Origin: Synechococcaceae cyanobacterium
Lineage (GTDB): Bacteria > Cyanobacteriota > Cyanobacteriia > PCC-6307 > Cyanobiaceae
Length of the DNA: 6,606 bases
Direction of reading: 5' to 3'
Assembly: GCA_947460085.1 (NCBI GenBank)
Contig: CANHGA010000114.1
Span: forward strand, 1-6,606
The notes under the pieces are model-generated. The model was not told the origin of the DNA, did not search any database, and saw only the letters and a list, made by a program, of their open reading frames with translations. A program made the position numbers and the translations under genes. The stretch's first letter is position 1, and each line of letters opens with the position of its first letter. This document shows, piece by piece, positions 1 through 5,841 of the stretch.

Positions 1-365
1 AGCAACAACATCGCCTGGATGGCTCCCTGGCTAATCGGAATGGCGATGGCGGCCAGAACAGCCGCCACAAACAAGCCCCACTGGGCCCGGATCAGCACCC
101 GCTCGCTGCCAACCTCATCGGTGAGCACCCCAGCCCAGCCGCTGACCACCAGGGTGGGCAGGGTGAGCATGGCGAAGTGCAGGGCCAGCAGCAGGGGGTT
201 TTGGTTGCCATGCATCAACAGCCAGCCCTTGGCGGTTAGGCCGGCAAAGGAACCGGCCGTGCTGAGCCCGGAGGCCACCAAAAACGTGGATCGCTGCCCC
301 TGCCTGAGCCGTTGCAGCACCGTACAAAAGATGGGCAGCTGGGGCCTTGGCAGCTGGGGTTTCAA
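1..365 (-). CDS. MFS family transporter, N-terminal part (cut by left edge)
   Basis: This is an integral membrane transporter of the major facilitator superfamily; the substrate cannot be told. Reading the minus strand from a TTG at 365-363 gives 121 residues without a stop. Hydrophobic stretches follow in the order expected for MFS helices 1-4: about residues 25-47 (FLVASGLSTAG...), 53-77, 89-110, and a fourth beginning at the window edge. Between helices 2 and 3 lies a motif-A-like loop (GVLTDEVGSERVL, compare GxLaDrxGrkxxl). The overall look resembles the EntS/MFS_3 branch, which is inference. No ATG exists in this frame near rimO, so the TTG, which overlaps the rimO TGA in the tetranucleotide TTGA, is the best start and implies translational coupling with rimO. 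The N-terminus carries a tandem PQLP-R-PQLP. The C-terminal two thirds lie outside the window. Confidence 0.82.
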   Translation of the reverse strand, partial: MKPQLPRPQLPIFCTVLQRLRQGQRSTFLVASGLSTAGSFAGLTAKGWLLMHGNQNPLLLALHFAMLTLPTLVVSGWAGVLTDEVGSERVLIRAQWGLFVAAVLAAIAIPISQGAIQAMLL

Positions 366-1753
366 GCCCCGTTGCGCCGCGCCGCGAGGGCGCCTTCCAC
401 CATCGCCTTGGCGCCCACCACCACCCCCACCAGGTCATAGGTGTGGGCGGCGGTGATGCGCACCGGAACCAGGGTTCCGGGGGCAGCGCAAAGGCCGCCT
501 TCGCCAGGCATCACCCGCACTTCCCCATCCACTTCAGGGGCATAGCGGCTGCAGCGGCCCAGCATTTCGCCGGTGCTGGGGTTCTCCTGCTCGATCAACA
601 CGTCGACGATGCGCCCCACCCAGGTGGCGTTGCGCTCCGCGGCAATGGGTTGCTGCAGGGCCATCAGCCGCTCCTTGCGCTCCTGGGCGACCTCGTGGTC
701 GACTTGATCAGGGAGATCGGCGGCGGCGGTGCCCTCCTCTGGCGAAAAGGTGAACACCCCCACGTGGTCGAACTGTTGTTCCGCCACGAAATCCAGCAGG
801 TGCTCGAAGTGCTCCTCGGTCTCGCCGGGAAAGCCCACGATGAAGGTGGTGCGCAGCACAGCTTCAGGAAGTTGCTCGCGAATTCGTTTGAGCAGGCCCG
901 CTGTCACGTCGGCTTGCCAGGGGCGGTTCATGGCGCGCAGCACCTCAGGGTGGCTGTGCTGGAGCGGCAGATCGAGGTAAGGCAGCACGTTGGGCACCTC
1001 CCGATAGGCAGCCAGCACCTCGGGGGTGAGGCCTGTGGGGTAGGCGTAATGCACCCGAATCCAGGGGATTTCCACCTCCCCTAGGGCCCGTAGCAGCTCA
1101 GCGAGTTGGGGTTTTCCATAGATGTCGAGGCCGTAGTTGGTGGTGATCTGGCTGATCAGCACCAGTTCTTGAACCCCTTGGCTCGCCAGGGTTTGGGCTT
1201 CGGCCACGATTGATTCGATCGGGCGGGAACGCTGGTCGCCGCGCAGCTTGGGGATGATGCAGAAGGCGCAGCGGTAGTCGCAGCCTTCAGCCACCTTGAG
1301 GTAGGCCACCGCTTCACTGGTAGTGCGATAGCGGGGCAGATTCTCATCGCCCACGAAGGTGGGGTTGGCACTCACCTGGTTCACCCGCTCGCCGGCTTCG
1401 ACCCGCTCGAGCACGCTCACGATGTGCTGGTAATCGCCCGTTCCCACAATCGCTTTGGCTTCAGGGAGCGACTCAAGGAGCTCCTCCTGGAAGTGCTGGG
1501 CTAGGCACCCAGCAATGATCAATTCCTTGCCCTGTTCGGCCAACTCCACCAGGGTGCGCACCGATTCCTCCCGGGCGTCTTGGATGAAGCTGCACGTATT
1601 GACCACCACCACCCGGGCTTCGCTTTCGTCGGCGCTCACGCCGTAGCCGGCTTGGGCGAGTAGCCCGAGCATGTGCTCGGTATCCACACGGTTTTTTTCG
1701 CAGCCCAGGTGGGCAAAGGCGACGGTGGGCTTGTTCATATCACTGGAAGCCAT
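362..1753 (-). CDS. rimO: Ribosomal protein S12 (Asp) methylthiotransferase RimO
   Basis: This radical-SAM enzyme adds a methylthio group to the beta-carbon of a conserved aspartate in ribosomal protein S12, using two [4Fe-4S] clusters. It has 463 residues, usual for the family. The N-terminal UPF0004 domain carries the auxiliary-cluster cysteines C18 (LGCEKN), C54 (NTCSF) and C83 (AGCL). The radical-SAM motif is C158-x3-C162-x2-C165 (CDYRCAFCIIP). Later segments YLDLPLQHSHPEVLRAMNRP and FIVGFPGETEEHF are typical, and a C-terminal TRAM region with GR...APEVDG separates RimO from MiaB. Where many RimO proteins have SQDTT this one has SQITT. Two starts are possible: ATG at 1753, with GGAGG only 1 nt before it, or ATG at 1738 (MNKPTVAF). 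The 1753 start is kept because the longer leader is open, but the choice is unsure. It is divergent from the VKOR gene and overlaps the downstream MFS gene by 4 nt. Confidence 0.95.
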   Translation of the reverse strand: MASSDMNKPTVAFAHLGCEKNRVDTEHMLGLLAQAGYGVSADESEARVVVVNTCSFIQDAREESVRTLVELAEQGKELIIAGCLAQHFQEELLESLPEAKAIVGTGDYQHIVSVLERVEAGERVNQVSANPTFVGDENLPRYRTTSEAVAYLKVAEGCDYRCAFCIIPKLRGDQRSRPIESIVAEAQTLASQGVQELVLISQITTNYGLDIYGKPQLAELLRALGEVEIPWIRVHYAYPTGLTPEVLAAYREVPNVLPYLDLPLQHSHPEVLRAMNRPWQADVTAGLLKRIREQLPEAVLRTTFIVGFPGETEEHFEHLLDFVAEQQFDHVGVFTFSPEEGTAAADLPDQVDHEVAQERKERLMALQQPIAAERNATWVGRIVDVLIEQENPSTGEMLGRCSRYAPEVDGEVRVMPGEGGLCAAPGTLVPVRITAAHTYDLVGVVVGAKAMVEGALAARRNGA

Positions 1754-1846
1754 GCCTCCACCCTATGGGTGCGACTGGGATGGCAGTCCATTGAACGGCT
1801 GCCACAATTCAGGTCATGCTTTGGTCCGCTTAACGGACGCCCCCCT
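1754..1846. promoter_or_regulatory. Divergent rimO / VKOR spacer with three inverted repeats
   Basis: This 93-bp gap must hold the start signals for both divergent genes. Three short perfect inverted repeats are visible: CACCC-TAT-GGGTG at 1759-1771, TGGCAG-N12-CTGCCA at 1781-1804, and GTCCG-CTTAA-CGGAC at 1824-1838. The first overlaps the Shine-Dalgarno-like GGTGGAGG of rimO on the minus strand. The third ends 8 nt before the VKOR GTG and contains its only SD-like GGA. A weak plus-strand promoter candidate is TTGAAC (1791-1796), an 18-nt spacer and CATGCT (1815-1820). It matches consensus poorly and is offered only as a possibility. Confidence 0.35.
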
Positions 1847-2791
1847 GTGACTTCGACCCGCCTCAGTCAGCGCCTGAGTTCCAACCGTCGCCGGGGCGAG
1901 CCCGGGGGCAACCGCTGGATTCGGGTGGCGATGGCGGTGTTGGCCACCATCGGTGCGATCGACACGGGCTCGATCACCCTCAAGAAATGGGGACTGTTGG
2001 GGGCCCTGAGCTGTTCGAAGGACGCCTTTTTCGGCTGTAACGGCTGCGAGAAGGTCCTTTCCAGTGCCTGGGGAAGCCTGTTTGGCCAACCCCTCTCCCT
2101 GTTTGGCTTTTTGGCCTACGGGGCTGTCTTGTTGATGGCGGTGCTGCCCCTGGTCCTCACCGGGGAGGCCGAGACATCCTTAGGCCAAACCAGCTGGTGG
2201 GGCCTCTTCCTATTGAGCACCGGCATGGCCGTGTTCAGCGGGGTGCTCGTGGGGGTGATGGTGTTTGGCATCCACGACTGCTGCCCCTTTTGCATCCTGT
2301 CGGCGCTGCTGAGTAGCGCCCTGTTTGTGCTCAGCCTGATCGGCGGTGATTGGCAAGAGCGGGGCCAGGTGGTGTTTCGCGGGGTGCTGGTTGCCTTTGT
2401 GGTGGCCTTGGTCGGCCTGGGCTGGGCGGCATCGGCCAACAGACCTGCCGTGGTGACGGAGCCGGGGGTGGCTCCGGTCGTGACCACCGTCAGCACCCCC
2501 CAGGCCGTAGCCCTGGCCGACCATCTCACGGATGGTGGGGCTGCCCTCTACACCGCCTATTGGTGCCCCCACTGCCACGAGCAATTGGAACTGTTTGGCC
2601 GGGAAGCCGCCTCGAAGCTCCGGGTGATCGAATGCGCCGCCGATGGTCGCAACAGCCAGAAGGCCCTTTGCGATACCAAAAAGATCGAAGGGTTCCCCAC
2701 CTGGGAGATCGATGGCAAGCTCGATTCCGGCGTTAAGCCGCTGGCCAAACTCGCCGAAACGAGCGGCTTCAAGCCAGCGGGGCCCCTCTAG
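1847..2791 (+). CDS. Vitamin K epoxide reductase (VKOR)-thioredoxin fusion, disulfide-forming
   Basis: This membrane oxidase makes disulfides in exported proteins and passes electrons to quinone, replacing DsbB/DsbA; plant LTO1 is the thylakoid homologue. From GTG 1847 it has 314 residues. Transmembrane segments lie near residues 25-46, 80-104, 116-139, 145-166 and 176-195. The VKOR part has loop cysteines C56, C64 and C67 and the quinone-side CPFC (C146, C149, preceded by C145). The C-terminal thioredoxin-like domain has WCPHC (C240, C243) and a further pair C263/C275, matching the additional disulfide known in the Synechococcus VKOR structure. The open frame reaches back to ATG 1673, but those 58 codons are antisense to rimO and lack family likeness, so the GTG before TSTRLSQRL is preferred. 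The ribosome binding site is weak. The gene converges on nadB, and the two stops overlap in CTAG. Confidence 0.93.
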   Translation: MTSTRLSQRLSSNRRRGEPGGNRWIRVAMAVLATIGAIDTGSITLKKWGLLGALSCSKDAFFGCNGCEKVLSSAWGSLFGQPLSLFGFLAYGAVLLMAVLPLVLTGEAETSLGQTSWWGLFLLSTGMAVFSGVLVGVMVFGIHDCCPFCILSALLSSALFVLSLIGGDWQERGQVVFRGVLVAFVVALVGLGWAASANRPAVVTEPGVAPVVTTVSTPQAVALADHLTDGGAALYTAYWCPHCHEQLELFGREAASKLRVIECAADGRNSQKALCDTKKIEGFPTWEIDGKLDSGVKPLAKLAETSGFKPAGPL

Positions 2792-4422
2792 GCCAGCTGG
2801 GAGGTGGTTCGGATCGGTTGGCCCCGTTGTTGAACGCTGTGGCGTTGCCAGAAGGGTTGTTTGGCGGGGGCATCGATGCGGAAGTGGCCCCCCCGGCTTT
2901 CTTCCCGGAACAGGCCCGCTTCCATTAGCAATTCAGCCAGGTCGAGCCGCACGTGCAGGTCGTGCAGCCGTTTCAGCACGGGCACCGCCCCGGGGCTGAG
3001 CCGGGCTGAACGGCCTGGTTGGAGTTGGTGGAGCTGGTGCCAGAGGGGTTGGTGCTCCAGGTCTTGGCGTTGGCGTTGAACGGTTCTCAGGGCCCCTGCA
3101 AGGCCGTGGCCCCAGCGTTCGACCCCGGCGGCTTGCCAGCACAAGTCGCGCAGGCGGCTGATTTGATCATCGAGCTGGGCGCTAGAGAGCCCGTCGATGG
3201 CGAGGTCGATTTGGCAGGGGTCCGCCGCGCTGGCCTGGGCCCCTGGGGCCACCGGTTCCAGCTGGATTTGGCCCAATTGCCTGGCGAAGACCAGGCATTC
3301 CATCAGGGAATTGCTGGCCAGCCGATTGGCCCCATGCACCCCGGTGCAGGCCACCTCCCCAATGGCATAGAGGCCGGGCAGGCTTGTGGCGGCTTGCAGA
3401 TTTGTTGCCACGCCCCCCATCCAGTAGTGGGCGGCAGGTGCCACGGGGATGGGGGTTTGGGTGGGTTCGAGGCCCAGTTCGCGGCAGCGCCCCAGGATCG
3501 TGGGGAACTGTTGGTTCAGGCGGTGTTCCCCCACGGGCCGGAGGTCGAGCCAGAGGTGGTCCACCCCCTGCTCCTTCATCCTGCGGGCGAGGGCTCGGCT
3601 CACCTGGTCGCGGGGGGCGAGATCGCCGCCGGCCAGATCGGCCACGGGGCTGTTCCCCTGGCGATCGAGCAACCGCGCCCCTTCACCGCGCACGGCTTCG
3701 GAGATCAGGAACCGGGGAGCTCCAGGCAGCATCAAGGCCGTGGGATGGAACTGGACAAATTCCAGGTCCCTGACTTTGGCGCCCGCCCGCCAGGCCATCA
3801 CCACCCCATCGCCACTGGCCATGGCCGGATTGGTGGTGTGGGCAAACAGGTGGCCGCCGCCGCCGGTGGCGAGCACCACCGCCCCAGCCCGCAGCCAATC
3901 CAAGTGGCCGTTCTCAAGCACTTGGAGGCCCCTGCAGCAACCACCCTCCACCCAGAGTTGGAGGGCAACGGCCCCTTTGCGCTGCTCCAGGCCTGGGCGC
4001 TTGAGCACCTCCCTCTCCAGGGCCTCAACCAGGGCACCGCCGGTGCGGTCCTGGGCATGCAGCACGCGCCGATGGCTGTGGGCGGCCTCCAGGGTGGTGC
4101 TGAGTTGGTCGCCATCGCGATCAAAGGCCATGCCCAGTTGCAGCAGCCTGGATACGCATCCAGGGGCCTGATGCACCAGCAGCTCTACGGCGGAGCGATC
4201 ACAAAGACCTGCCCCTGCCTCCAGGGTGTCGGCGATATGACTGGAAAAACTGTCGTCGTTGTTGGTGACCGCGGCAATGCCGCCCTGGGCCCACCGGCTG
4301 GCCGAGCGAGGTGAATTGTCCTTGCTTAGGAGCAAGACCCTCAGCTGGGCGGGGAGTTCCAGGCAGGCCATGAGGCCGGCGGCTCCGCCTCCGACAACCA
4401 CCACGTCCCAATTGTTTGGCAT
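2788..4422 (-). CDS. nadB: L-aspartate oxidase NadB
   Basis: This FAD enzyme oxidises L-aspartate to iminoaspartate, the first step of de novo NAD synthesis; NadA then condenses the product to quinolinate. It has 544 residues, a normal length. The N-terminal Rossmann FAD site is at residues 7-20 (VVVVGGGAAGLMAC). SRWAQGGIAA near 42-51, E112 with AHSHRRVLHAQDRTGG, and ATGGGGHLF at 185-193 follow. The fumarate reductase/SDH-like active-site elements are FHPTAL (H226), EAVRGEGA, PRDQVSRA (R271) and AHYWMGG (H332). The second FAD-binding stretch is GLYAIGEVACTGVHGANRLA (350-369). The C-terminal helical domain ends with RGGHFRID. A glutamate, not a succinate-dehydrogenase-type context, at position 112 supports NadB over SdhA/FrdA. 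The start ATG is at 4422 and no clear Shine-Dalgarno sequence precedes it. It lies directly downstream of the psbU terminator. Confidence 0.96.
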   Translation of the reverse strand: MPNNWDVVVVGGGAAGLMACLELPAQLRVLLLSKDNSPRSASRWAQGGIAAVTNNDDSFSSHIADTLEAGAGLCDRSAVELLVHQAPGCVSRLLQLGMAFDRDGDQLSTTLEAAHSHRRVLHAQDRTGGALVEALEREVLKRPGLEQRKGAVALQLWVEGGCCRGLQVLENGHLDWLRAGAVVLATGGGGHLFAHTTNPAMASGDGVVMAWRAGAKVRDLEFVQFHPTALMLPGAPRFLISEAVRGEGARLLDRQGNSPVADLAGGDLAPRDQVSRALARRMKEQGVDHLWLDLRPVGEHRLNQQFPTILGRCRELGLEPTQTPIPVAPAAHYWMGGVATNLQAATSLPGLYAIGEVACTGVHGANRLASNSLMECLVFARQLGQIQLEPVAPGAQASAADPCQIDLAIDGLSSAQLDDQISRLRDLCWQAAGVERWGHGLAGALRTVQRQRQDLEHQPLWHQLHQLQPGRSARLSPGAVPVLKRLHDLHVRLDLAELLMEAGLFREESRGGHFRIDAPAKQPFWQRHSVQQRGQPIRTTSQLA

Positions 4423-4456
4423 CGGGGTTGCAGCGTTCCGGCAAAGGGCCGGTACT

Positions 4457-4487
4457 AAAAAAGCCGCCGGAAGGCTCCGACGGCTTT
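4457..4487 (-). terminator. Intrinsic terminator of psbU
   Basis: On the minus strand a 12-bp stem (AAAGCCGTCGGA / TCCGGCGGCTTT, one G-T pair) closes a 4-nt loop GCCT and runs into six T residues. It begins 23 nt after the psbU stop codon. It is the only convincing rho-independent terminator in the window. It leaves 34 nt before the nadB start. A second small GC hairpin, CCGGC-N5-GCCGG at 4438-4452, sits in that remaining gap. Confidence 0.88.
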
Positions 4488-4510
4488 CAACGTGGACGGG
4501 AGCTTAGGGC

Positions 4511-4891
4511 TCAGCGGTATTGGCCGTCATTGATGCGGTCATCGCCTTCGTTGAGGGCAATGGAGGCATCCGTCACGGTGAAGTTGGCCTTGTACTTGTT
4601 GAAAAGCTCTTTCTGACGGTCGCTGAGGTCCAGGGCCAGCACGTCATCAACGCTGCTGTAAGGGCCGCCCAGCACGATCTTGCCGGCCAGGGTGGGGTAC
4701 ATCCCGGGATAGTCCTGGAAGCGGCGCACTGAGCAGTTGTTGAGGTCAACCTTGCCCGCCCGCTCGGCGATTTTGTCGTCGGCGATGTTGCGCAGATCCG
4801 AAGCTGCGAAGGCAGGGCTCGGCAGCAGCAGGGTCAGCAGAAGGCCGGCCATCACGACCCCACTCATCAGCCAGGCAACCAGCCGTTTCAT
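4511..4891 (-). CDS. psbU: Photosystem II 12 kDa extrinsic protein PsbU
   Basis: PsbU is a lumenal extrinsic subunit that stabilises the manganese-calcium oxygen-evolving cluster of photosystem II together with PsbO and PsbV. The preprotein has 126 residues. Residues 1-29 form a Sec-type signal peptide: KR, a hydrophobic core, then SPAFA before ASDLRN, so cleavage after A29 is expected and gives a mature protein of about 97 residues. The mature part has the helix-hairpin-helix fold signature: KVDLNNCSVRRFQDYPGMYP, then GPYSSVDDVLAL, and the family C-terminus FTVTDAS...NEGDDRINDGQYR. The frame is open to 4945, but ATG 4891 is chosen because it gives a clean signal peptide and has GGAG 7 nt upstream. 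Mature PsbU carries a single cysteine (C53), where other members I recall have a different residue. A strong terminator follows the stop, so it is probably monocistronic or the end of a transcript from the DUF3120 gene. Confidence 0.95.
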   Translation of the reverse strand: MKRLVAWLMSGVVMAGLLLTLLLPSPAFAASDLRNIADDKIAERAGKVDLNNCSVRRFQDYPGMYPTLAGKIVLGGPYSSVDDVLALDLSDRQKELFNKYKANFTVTDASIALNEGDDRINDGQYR

Positions 4892-5022
4892 CGCGACACT
4901 CCGGAGAATCCAGGACGGGAAGTGGCAAAGCCACTCATCCAACAACGTTACAGATGCGGGACGGAATCTCGGACCTCGATCCGCCAGCCTTTTGCAGATC
5001 TTCAGATGAGGCGTGTCGATCG
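4892..5022 (-). promoter_or_regulatory. psbU upstream spacer with leader hairpin
   Basis: This 131-bp gap between the DUF3120 stop and psbU should hold the psbU promoter. I could not find a convincing -35/-10 pair. A hairpin is plain at 4921-4935: AGTGGC-TTT-GCCACT on the minus strand. It can be extended by GGA/TCC (4938-4940 with 4918-4920) across a 2-nt bulge. It lies about 30 nt upstream of the psbU start, so it would sit in the 5' leader if transcription begins above it. It has no T run and is not a terminator. Confidence 0.4.
4899..4903 (-). promoter_or_regulatory. Ribosome binding site of psbU
   Basis: CGGAG on the minus strand lies 7 nt before ATG 4891. It is the best-spaced Shine-Dalgarno sequence in the window and decides the psbU start against the longer open frame beginning at 4945. 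Confidence 0.75.
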
Positions 5023-5742
5023 TCAGATCAGGCCGCTCAGTCGGGGTGCTGCCAGCGCTGCCACCAAAAACAGGCCGTCAACAGCCAGGGTGGTGGCGAG
5101 GGCCGAGCTGGTGATCCTGCCCACCTCCCCTTGCTGCCAAAGCCACCGACACAACTGAACAAGCACCAGGGCACAGCCGCTGACCAGCAGCAGGGATGGG
5201 AGCTCTAGGACCTGCCTTGCCGCCGCCTGGAGCAGTTGGGGTGCCGCCTCTGGGCTAGCACTCAAGACTTCAGGCCAGAGCCGCATCACCCCACTGAGGG
5301 CCATGGCCCCATCGGTGGCAGCGGTACCCAGTAAGGAGCCGAGATAAAAGCCGCAGGCCAGGCGCCAACGTCCTTGCAGGCCAGTAAGGGCGAGGGGCAG
5401 GGCACAGGCTTCTAGGGGGAGGTGACAGATCGGATGCAGGCGGAACCAGCCCCAAAACAGGCAACCGCCCAGCCAACTGCCGCAAAAGCCCACCAGCAGG
5501 GATCCGGCACGGCGCAGCCTTTGATCACTGTGATGGCCGAGCCCAAGGCCAATCGCCAGGAGCGGAACCGTGAACAGCACGGCGCTGAAGGGTGCGAGCC
5601 GTACCCACGGGGCCTGCAAAAAGACCGGCAGGGTGACGAGCAGGCCGCTGGCCATGGCAAGCCAGCCTTCGCCAAGCCAGGGAGCCTGGGAGGCGGTGGC
5701 TAGCGGGGAGGCCAGCTGGATGGGGCGGGCCCCAGCAACCAC
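5023..5742 (-). CDS. DUF3120 family polytopic membrane protein, function unknown
   Basis: The function is not known. The 239-residue protein is very hydrophobic, with likely membrane segments near 30-44, 50-69, 79-98, 106-121, 129-150, 181-202 and 212-232. Family likeness to the cyanobacterial DUF3120 group rests on LPVFLQAPWVR (38-48), the Trp/Gly-rich stretch GFCGSWLGGCLFWGWFRL (85-102) with HLPLEACALPLAL after it, and FYLGSLLGTAATD (132-144). H107, E111 and D144 are polar residues inside or next to membrane segments and could be functional. The start is a GTG at 5742; an in-frame TAA lies close upstream, so the frame cannot extend far. No Shine-Dalgarno sequence precedes it. M30 (5655) is an alternative that would lose only a poorly conserved N-terminus. 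It is divergent from uppP and upstream of psbU on the same strand. Confidence 0.8.
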   Translation of the reverse strand: MVAGARPIQLASPLATASQAPWLGEGWLAMASGLLVTLPVFLQAPWVRLAPFSAVLFTVPLLAIGLGLGHHSDQRLRRAGSLLVGFCGSWLGGCLFWGWFRLHPICHLPLEACALPLALTGLQGRWRLACGFYLGSLLGTAATDGAMALSGVMRLWPEVLSASPEAAPQLLQAAARQVLELPSLLLVSGCALVLVQLCRWLWQQGEVGRITSSALATTLAVDGLFLVAALAAPRLSGLI

Positions 5743-5780
5743 GGATGTAAAGAAAGTTGACCAACCTTAAAGGGTGGTCC

Positions 5781-5805
5781 GGGAGGCATGGCGGCCTCCC
5801 CTTTT
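5781..5805 (+). other. Terminator-like hairpin upstream of uppP
   Basis: GGGAGGC (5781-5787) and GCCTCCC (5794-5800) form a perfect 7-bp GC-rich stem around the loop ATGGCG, followed by C and TTTT (5802-5805). On the plus strand this looks like a short intrinsic terminator or attenuator. No plus-strand gene ends nearby, so it would act on a uppP leader or on antisense transcripts. The loop contains an ATG in frame with uppP, and the stem holds the GGGAGG just before it. Confidence 0.45.
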
Positions 5806-5841
5806 GGCCATAGGGTCGTGGGCCTGACCCAGCCCTGCGCG

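Noticed and set aside
19..456. Plus-strand frame over the MFS/rimO junction
   Set aside because: Proline- and arginine-rich antisense translation; the minus-strand MFS frame has membrane segments and a motif-A loop.
347..1084. A 245-codon open frame on the plus strand opposite rimO
   Set aside because: Low-complexity translation rich in His, Gly and Ala, fully antisense to the unmistakable rimO; no start signal or family likeness.
2774..2800. CCAGC ... GCTGG inverted repeat at the VKOR/nadB junction as a terminator
   Set aside because: Only 5 bp with a long interior and no T run on either strand; too weak to call a terminator.
3449..4171. A second long plus-strand frame opposite nadB
   Set aside because: Arg/Ser/Pro-rich shadow translation in another antisense frame; no motif or ribosome binding site.
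3019..4314. A 431-codon open frame on the plus strand opposite nadB
   Set aside because: nadB on the minus strand has every family motif. The antisense frame is a Gly/Ala/His-rich mirror of its codon bias, with no recognisable domain, as is common in GC-rich genes.
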